64,000 nucleotides of DNA from Methanoculleus sp. UBA430 (GTDB taxonomy: Archaea > Halobacteriota > Methanomicrobia > Methanomicrobiales > Methanoculleaceae). The stretch is from assembly GCF_002506585.1 (NCBI RefSeq), contig NZ_DAXW01000016.1, positions 272,210 to 336,209 of the forward strand, in the 5' to 3' direction. Numbering within the stretch: the first letter of the stretch is position 1; every line of letters begins with the position of its first letter. A program made the translations under genes and the position numbers. Of the stretch, positions 59,012 to 64,000 are shown piece by piece. Below the pieces are notes generated by a model. That model made no database searches. It saw nothing but the letters and a program-made list of their open reading frames with translations, and was not told where the DNA came from.

Positions 59012-59938
59012 ATGGTTAGACGAACTCTTTTCGCCGTTGCGGCCGTCATGGTCGCTCTCCTGTTCATCTGCGGCTGTACCGGGACGACAACTGACCCGGT
59101 CCCTGATGAGAAGCAGCAACTCCGTATCGCCACGACGACGAGCCTCTATGACACCAAACTCCTCGACCACCTCACCCCGATCTTCGAGGAACAGTACAAC
59201 GCCGAGGTGCTGATCATCTCCGCCGGGACCGGCAAGGCGCTCGAGTACGGGCAGCGGGGCGACGTGGACGTCATGATGGTCCACGACCGTGCACGTGAAG
59301 ACACCTTCCTTGCCGATGGCTACGGGACCAACCGGCGCGTATTCGCCTACAACTACTTCGTCCTCGTCGGACCTGAGTCCGACCCGGCGGGTGTCGCGAA
59401 CATGACCCCTGAAGCAGCCTTCACCGCCATCCGCGAGAAGGGAACGGCCGGCGACGCGAACGTGACCTTCGTCTCCCGCGGCGACGCATCGGGCACGCAC
59501 TCCAAAGAGCAGGCCATCTGGAAGGCCGCCGGGTTCAACTACACGACAGAGGTAAAGGGTTCCGGCGACTGGTACCAGGAGGCCGGGACGGGCATGGGCG
59601 CGACCCTTGAGATGGCAAACGAGAAGGAGGCCTACACCCTCTCCGACATCGGGACCTATCTCGCCTACAAGGGCGATCTCGACCTCGTGACGATCGTGGA
59701 CGAGGGCGATATCCTGCTCAACGTCTACTCGGCGATGCAGATCAACCCGGAGAAGTTCCCCGATATCAACAGCACCGTCGCGAAGGACTGGGTCAACTTC
59801 GTGATCTCCGACGATATCCAGAAGGAGATCGCCTCTTTCGGCGTCGACAAGTACGGCCAGCCCCTCTTCTACGCTGCAGGGGACGACTGGGAGAAGATCG
59901 GCGTGACCGAGGCTGAAGTGAAGGACCCGATCGCCTGA
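59012..59938 (+). CDS. tupA: Tungstate ABC transporter substrate-binding protein TupA (copy 3)
   Basis: A 308-residue lipoprotein (signal MVRRTLFAVAAVMVALLFICGC) with TupA core QLRIATTTSLYDTKLL, GTGKALEYGQRGDVDVMMVHD, VGPESDPAGVANMTPEAAF, VSRGDASGTHSKEQAIW, TLSDIGTYLAY. It is more divergent than copies 1 and 2 are from each other. First gene of a complete tupABC set. ATG 59012 preferred over TTG 59003. Confidence 0.92.
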   Translation: MVRRTLFAVAAVMVALLFICGCTGTTTDPVPDEKQQLRIATTTSLYDTKLLDHLTPIFEEQYNAEVLIISAGTGKALEYGQRGDVDVMMVHDRAREDTFLADGYGTNRRVFAYNYFVLVGPESDPAGVANMTPEAAFTAIREKGTAGDANVTFVSRGDASGTHSKEQAIWKAAGFNYTTEVKGSGDWYQEAGTGMGATLEMANEKEAYTLSDIGTYLAYKGDLDLVTIVDEGDILLNVYSAMQINPEKFPDINSTVAKDWVNFVISDDIQKEIASFGVDKYGQPLFYAAGDDWEKIGVTEAEVKDPIA

Positions 59939-59995
59939 TCCGGTCACCAATCCCACCCCTTTTTGCCGCCTGCGAACCACAATTAGGGCAAGAAC

Positions 59996-60697
59996 ATGTA
60001 CGAGATCGTCGAGGGATTCCTGGAGGCGGCACGGCTCATCGTCACGCTCGATGCCGACGTGATGGCCATCGCTCTTCGGAGTATCACGATCTCGCTCACC
60101 GCAACCGTTCTTGCCGGCCTGGTCGCCGTTCCGCTCGGCGCTGCGATCTATTTCGGCACCTTTCCGGGCAGGAAGAGCCTCATTAACCTGATCCAGACAC
60201 TCTACTCTCTACCGACGGTCGTCGTCGGGCTGCTCATATTCCTGTTCATATCCCGGGTCGGGCCGTTTGGCTTTATGCGGCTGCTCTTCACCCCGACCGC
60301 CATGGTCATCGCGCAGACGGTCCTCGTCCTGCCGATCATGACCGGGCTCACTATCTCGGCGCTCTCCGGGGTTGACCCGGTCATCAGGGACACCCTCCGC
60401 TCGCTCGGCGCGACGCACCTCCAGTTCCTTGCAAACGTCATGAAGGAAGCCCGGTTTGCGATCCTCGCGGCCGTCGCGGTCGGGTTTGGACGGGCGATAT
60501 CCGAGGTCGGGGCGGCGATTCTCGTCGGCGGCAACATCATGGCGTCGTCGTTTGCAAGTTCGACCCGGGTGCTGACGACTGCGATATCGCTTGAGACCTC
60601 GATGGGCAACATCTCCGAGTCGATTGCGCTTGGGATCCTCCTCCTCCTCATTGCCCTCGCCGTCAATCTTGTCATAACCACAGTGCAGCACAGGTAG
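59996..60697 (+). CDS. tupB: Tungstate ABC transporter permease TupB (second system)
   Basis: A 233-residue membrane protein parallel to the TupB at 48430: IVTLDADVMAIALRSITISL, QTLYSLPTVVVGLL, SLGATHLQFLANVMKEARF, GFGRAISEVGAAILVGGNIM. It carries the same five to six helices and EAA-like loop. Next in line after tupA with a 57-bp gap; the ATPase follows after five bases. Confidence 0.93.
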   Translation: MYEIVEGFLEAARLIVTLDADVMAIALRSITISLTATVLAGLVAVPLGAAIYFGTFPGRKSLINLIQTLYSLPTVVVGLLIFLFISRVGPFGFMRLLFTPTAMVIAQTVLVLPIMTGLTISALSGVDPVIRDTLRSLGATHLQFLANVMKEARFAILAAVAVGFGRAISEVGAAILVGGNIMASSFASSTRVLTTAISLETSMGNISESIALGILLLLIALAVNLVITTVQHR

Positions 60698-60702
60698 AAC
60701 CC

Positions 60703-61779
60703 ATGATTGAACTTGAAGGCGTCAGAAAAGCGTTCGACAGCAAGGAGGTGCTTGCCGGCGTCACCGGACGGATCGAGCGGGGGGAGATCTTTGCCGTCAT
60801 CGGCCCCTCCGGTGCCGGGAAGTCGACCCTGCTGCGTCTCATCGATCTCCTCGACACCCCGACGGGGGGAGCGATCCGGGTCAGGGGCACTGATATCCAC
60901 GCGGAGACGGAGAGAAGTCTTTCCATCCGCCGGATGATGGGGATGGTCTTCCAGAAGCCGGCGGTCTTCAACACGACGGTCGCGGAGAACATCGCTGTCG
61001 GGCTCCGGTTCAGGAGAGCGAGGGAGGCGGCGATCCGGGAGAAGGTCGAGGAGGCCCTCGAGATGGTCGGTCTCGCCGGCTACGAGGAGCGGCGGGCCCG
61101 GACGCTCTCGGGCGGGGAGATGCAACGGGTGGCCCTTGCCCGGGCGATGGTAATCGAGCCCGCGATCCTCCTCATGGATGAACCGACGGCGAACCTCGAC
61201 CCGGTCTCGGTGGCGACGATCGAGGACCTGGTCGTCCGGATCAACCGCGATCTCGGCACGACGATCCTCTTCTCCACCCACGATATGTACCAGGGTCAGC
61301 GGCTCGCCCACCGGATCGGGGTGCTGATGAACGGTGTCTTCGCGCAGGTGGGAACCCCGCGGGAGGTCTTCACCATCCCGGCAAGCCGGGACGTCGCCCG
61401 GTTCGTCGGGATCGAGAACATCGTCGACGGCGTCGTCGTCGGGGAGAACGGCAACGCCGTAGTCGTTGCCGGCGGCGTCCGGATCCGGGCCGCGGCGCTC
61501 CCCGGCCCGGGAGAGCGGGTCTCCCTCTGTATCCGGTCGGAGGACATCCGGATCGCCCCGGCGGACGCCGCGATGGCCGCGCCCGGCAGAAACGCCCTTC
61601 CTGGCACCGTTGCCTCCATCGTCCCCCGCGGCCCGTTCAGCAGGGTGACGGTCGACTGCGGGTTCGCCCTCTCGTCCGTTCTCGCCTGGAAGGTGGTGGA
61701 CGACTTGGGGATACGCGAAGGCAGCCGCGTCAGGGTCTCGTTCGCGCCGGAGTCGGTCCACGCCGTCCAGCAGGAGTGA
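60703..61779 (+). CDS. tupC: Tungstate ABC transporter ATPase TupC (second system)
   Basis: A 358-residue ABC ATPase: Walker A GPSGAGKSTLL, Q-loop VFQKPAVF, signature LSGGEMQRVALAR, Walker B ILLMDEPTANLD, H-loop FSTHDMYQG. A TOBE-like C-terminal region (SIVPRGPFSRVTVDCGFAL, VRVSFAPESV) parallels the other TupC. The two TupC proteins are clearly paralogous along their full length. Downstream, only decayed genes follow. Confidence 0.93.
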   Translation: MIELEGVRKAFDSKEVLAGVTGRIERGEIFAVIGPSGAGKSTLLRLIDLLDTPTGGAIRVRGTDIHAETERSLSIRRMMGMVFQKPAVFNTTVAENIAVGLRFRRAREAAIREKVEEALEMVGLAGYEERRARTLSGGEMQRVALARAMVIEPAILLMDEPTANLDPVSVATIEDLVVRINRDLGTTILFSTHDMYQGQRLAHRIGVLMNGVFAQVGTPREVFTIPASRDVARFVGIENIVDGVVVGENGNAVVVAGGVRIRAAALPGPGERVSLCIRSEDIRIAPADAAMAAPGRNALPGTVASIVPRGPFSRVTVDCGFALSSVLAWKVVDDLGIREGSRVRVSFAPESVHAVQQE

Positions 61780-61873
61780 GGGGGCGGCATCGCACGGCGG
61801 GCACCTTCGCCGCCACCGCTACCACCCGGCGCCCGGAGCCGGCTCTCAAACACTTCAAGTCGCTTCCGCCCGC

Positions 61874-62230
61874 TCAATCAGCGCCAAGCAGCCACTTCCA
61901 GAGCGGGACATACCTGACCGCCCCGTCCGTCTTCTCCATGTCTTTCGTGAGAAGGATGCACTCCGCACCTGGGAACTATGGAGGTCTGCAAACTCAAGCA
62001 GCGCCTTCTCTTCCGGGGCGGGGAGGGTATCCGTATACGAGACGTCGATCGCCGAGAGCGACCGGTGGGGATGTTTGACGACGAAATCTACCTCGCCCTG
62101 CTTCTTCCGGTAGTAGACCTCATGGTCCTGTTTCTTGAGTTCCAGGAAACGAGGTTCTCCGCAAGTTTTCTCTCATCCTCTAGGAACCGGAACGATACGG
62201 CGGTCAGGAGGTCGAGGACCGGGGCCACAT
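61874..62230 (-). pseudogene. Degraded DUF4143-type AAA ATPase, 3' end
   Basis: Joining frames on the minus strand gives DERKLAENLV, then (after a shift) FLELKKQDHEVYYRKKQGEVDF, HPHRSLSAIDVSYTDT, EEKALLEFADLHS, and (after another shift) ILLTKDMEKTDGAVRYVPLWKWLLG before a stop at 61876-61874; quoted in pieces. This is the conserved C-terminal nuclease-like end of ATP-binding proteins with DUF4143. At least two frameshifts and no N-terminus show it is dead. The stretch 62231-62374 shows no gene. Confidence 0.75.
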
Positions 62231-62374
62231 GATTTCGTTGGAGTATACCCCGGCACAATTGTCTGTTTTCATCGGAGTATAATCGAACTAAACCAGCTAT
62301 CCAGGGAGTCTTCCCCATAGTCCTGCAGGGATACCATCACCGTGCCGGCACCCGGCGCCGTGCCCGCGTCACCC

Positions 62375-63812
62375 TCAGGAAAGAGCGTCGTCCTCCGCCA
62401 GGTGCTCCCGCACCTCGGCAAGGTGCGCATCAAGCCGCCGCCGGAACTCCCGGCGGTCGAGCGACCGCGCCTCGTGCCCCTCAAGCTGCAGGATCCGGTC
62501 GGCCTGCGCGATCAGGATATCGAGCGACGAGGCAGCGAAGTGCGAAGTTCCCCCGGGAACGGAGCTCGAGCACCGTCAGGTGCGAGGGGAGTTGCATGCC
62601 CGTCTCGCCGAGCGCCTCCCGCCGGGTGGCGAGCAGGGTAGCAAGGGGCGTCACCTCCCCGCTCTGGAGGCAGCCCGGCACCAGGAGGTTCGTCGCGGAA
62701 CGGTCCTCGTCGAGGATGAGGAGCGGGGCCGCCGCCCGGACCGCGGCCTGGAACTCCTCTGCCATCACGAGCGAGCCGCTCCCCCGGCCGAATGCCGCCC
62801 GGGGCGCGCCCGCAAGCCCCGGCGGGAGGCTCGCGAAGAAGAGGCTGACGTCCGCTCCGGCGAGGTAGCGCTCGCCCGCCTCCGCCCGGGCGACCCCGTT
62901 GACGCTGACGAGGAGTTCCCTCCCGTCCCCGGCGGCGTGGTCGTCCTGCCCGGCGATGAGCGCATGGAGGATGGTGCTCTTCCCTTCGGCGTTCGAGCCG
63001 GCGACCGCGAAGACCTCCCGGCGCCGGAGCCCGAGGCCAGTTGCGATCCTGCCGCTCCCGGCGAGTTCCACCTCGACCGGGTCGAGTTCCGGCGGGCAGC
63101 AGAAGGGGACGTGCACCCCCTCCTTTGGGCCCGAAATGCGGTGGTGGCACCGGAGCGGGGTGAAGTTGCGGGCGGGCCGCGTGCCGTCGGCGATGAACGC
63201 GACGAGCCCCATCCCGGGGAGGACGCGCCGGAGCACCTTCTGGTCGACGGAGAGAGCCCGCGCTGCCGCGAGGGTCTGCTCCGGCACCCGGCGCACGACA
63301 CGGTCGAGGGCCTCGATGAGCGCCCCGAGTCGTTCCTCAACCTCCCTCGCCGCAGCCGGCGCCGGCGGGCCGGGGTAGGGGAGGGCGCCCCTGATGACGA
63401 GATGGACCCCGGCATCGTCGATCCGGTTCCCATCGTCCGGCCGCCAGAGGCCGGTCCCGACGGCACTCCCTGACGCGATCAGCGTGACCGGCTCCACGTT
63501 CGGCAGGCAGTGGCGGGGATGCTCCGTCCCGGTCCCGGCGATCGGGTAAAGATCCCGCTCCGCCGGGACCGCCGCCTTGATCGCCTCAATGATGACCCCG
63601 GCAGCCCCGTCGGCGCCCGGACCGGACGCGCCCGGGCGTGCCCGGAGCAGGACCGGGATGCTGAACCGGAGCGCTGTCATATCCAGCGACCGGACAAGGT
63701 AGGTGTTGACGAGGTCCCGCACCACACCCCGATCGATGCGTGCCCGGCCGTCCCCGATACCCGCGACGATCCGGTGAACCTGCCCCTGCCAGGAACCCTC
63801 CGTTCCGCTCAT
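62375..63812 (-). CDS. ABC-class ATPase (COG3044/PF09818-like), apparent frameshift near the 3' end
   Basis: From ATG 63812 the frame encodes 443 residues: VVRDLVNTYLVRSLDMTALRFSIPV, Walker A-like VAGSNAEGKSTILHAL (about 270-285) and Walker B LLILDEDRSATNLLV (about 370-384), as in predicted ATPases of the ABC class. After LTVL it leaves the family sequence and stops at 62481. In another frame the DNA continues sensibly: SSVPGGTSHFAASSLDILIAQADR, LQLEGHEARSLDRREF, HLAEVREHLAEDDALS, stop 62377-62375. One indel near 62565-62575 therefore splits the gene. It may be a real mutation or a sequencing error. Confidence 0.75.
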
Positions 63813-63905
63813 CCCGTCTCACCAGATGATGGTATCCCGGATCCCAAGGCTTTTTGTGCACACCTTCCCTGGTCTTAAATATCCGCACGGCCCACCATTT
63901 CTACA

Positions 63906-64000
63906 ATGGAATTGATCGTCCTCGCCAGCGGGAGCAAAGGAAACTGCACCTATCTGCGAGGGGAGCAGGGTGCGCTGCTCATCGACGCGGGGCTCTCGGC
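63906..64000 (+). CDS. MBL-fold metallo-hydrolase (5' part only)
   Basis: From ATG 63906 the first 31 residues read MELIVLASGSKGNCTYL then LLIDAGLS, the N-terminus of YycJ/WalJ-like metallo-beta-lactamase-fold hydrolases (GS-GN motif and first beta strands). The zinc-binding HXHXDH lies beyond the window. A TATA candidate CTTAAATAT at 63873-63882 suits a near-leaderless start. Confidence 0.8.
   Translation, partial: MELIVLASGSKGNCTYLRGEQGALLIDAGLS

Overview
The window is about 62 % G+C and reads as a chromosome segment of a methanogenic archaeon of the order Methanomicrobiales, most likely Methanoculleus or a close relative. The taxon is inferred from gene content: archaeal genes (tyrosine decarboxylase MfnA for methanofuran, Dph2, ribosomal protein LX, the archaeal ATP-dependent DNA ligase, NreA with a PCNA-binding tail, DUF2117) sit beside archaeal promoters (A/T-rich TATA boxes about 25 nt before predicted transcript starts). 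The many tungstate importers fit an organism relying on tungsten or molybdenum formylmethanofuran and formate dehydrogenases.

Layout. 1-9.4 kb is conserved: a UbiB-like kinase, then a tightly overlapping minus-strand run (ppsA-mfnA-hpt-dph2-METTL5-like-MFS), divergent from serA, then tRNA-Val(GAC). 9.4-24.8 kb is an accessory zone. It holds a horizontally acquired-looking GH3 beta-glucosidase between two insertion-sequence remnants that share termini, an A/T-rich restriction-modification cassette (m5C methylase, BsuBI/PstI-type endonuclease, Vsr nickase), an intact-looking 845-bp IS5-family element with a -1 frameshift, further IS scars, a truncated siroheme-type reductase, and an MNT nucleotidyltransferase with a HEPN stub. 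It ends in a five-ORF minus-strand array (19.87-24.73 kb) that I interpret as an archaeal polymorphic toxin/immunity locus: thrombospondin-type-3 calcium-binding stalks, a shared pre-toxin domain duplicated as a 315-bp near-identical repeat, exchangeable C-terminal toxin-like domains, interleaved putative immunity genes, and one ORF that fuses immunity, toxin and immunity modules.

24.8-46 kb is mostly ordinary: an acyltransferase, PPC-domain protein, YgiQ radical SAM protein, HNH protein, AIM24, DUF2117, NreA convergent with DNA ligase, two secreted SdrD-type B-domain proteins (one with a beta-propeller-like repeat region), a DJ-1-like protein, GT2, an OB-HD nuclease, a YHS protein with CopA, two HEAT-repeat proteins and hisD. 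46.2-61.8 kb is rich in Mo/W genes: two TupA-type binding proteins, TupB, TupC, WtpB/ModB- and WtpC/ModC-like subunits, a MOT1-like oxyanion transporter, a molybdenum-storage-protein-like kinase-fold protein next to an almost perfect 24-nt palindrome, and a second complete tupABC operon. Between them lie trmO, two tandem MscS channels, a winged-helix protein and rpl18a. The window ends with a decayed DUF4143-type ATPase, a frameshifted ABC-class ATPase and the start of an MBL-fold hydrolase.

Everything here comes from reading the sequence. Family names rest on remembered motifs, not on a database search.
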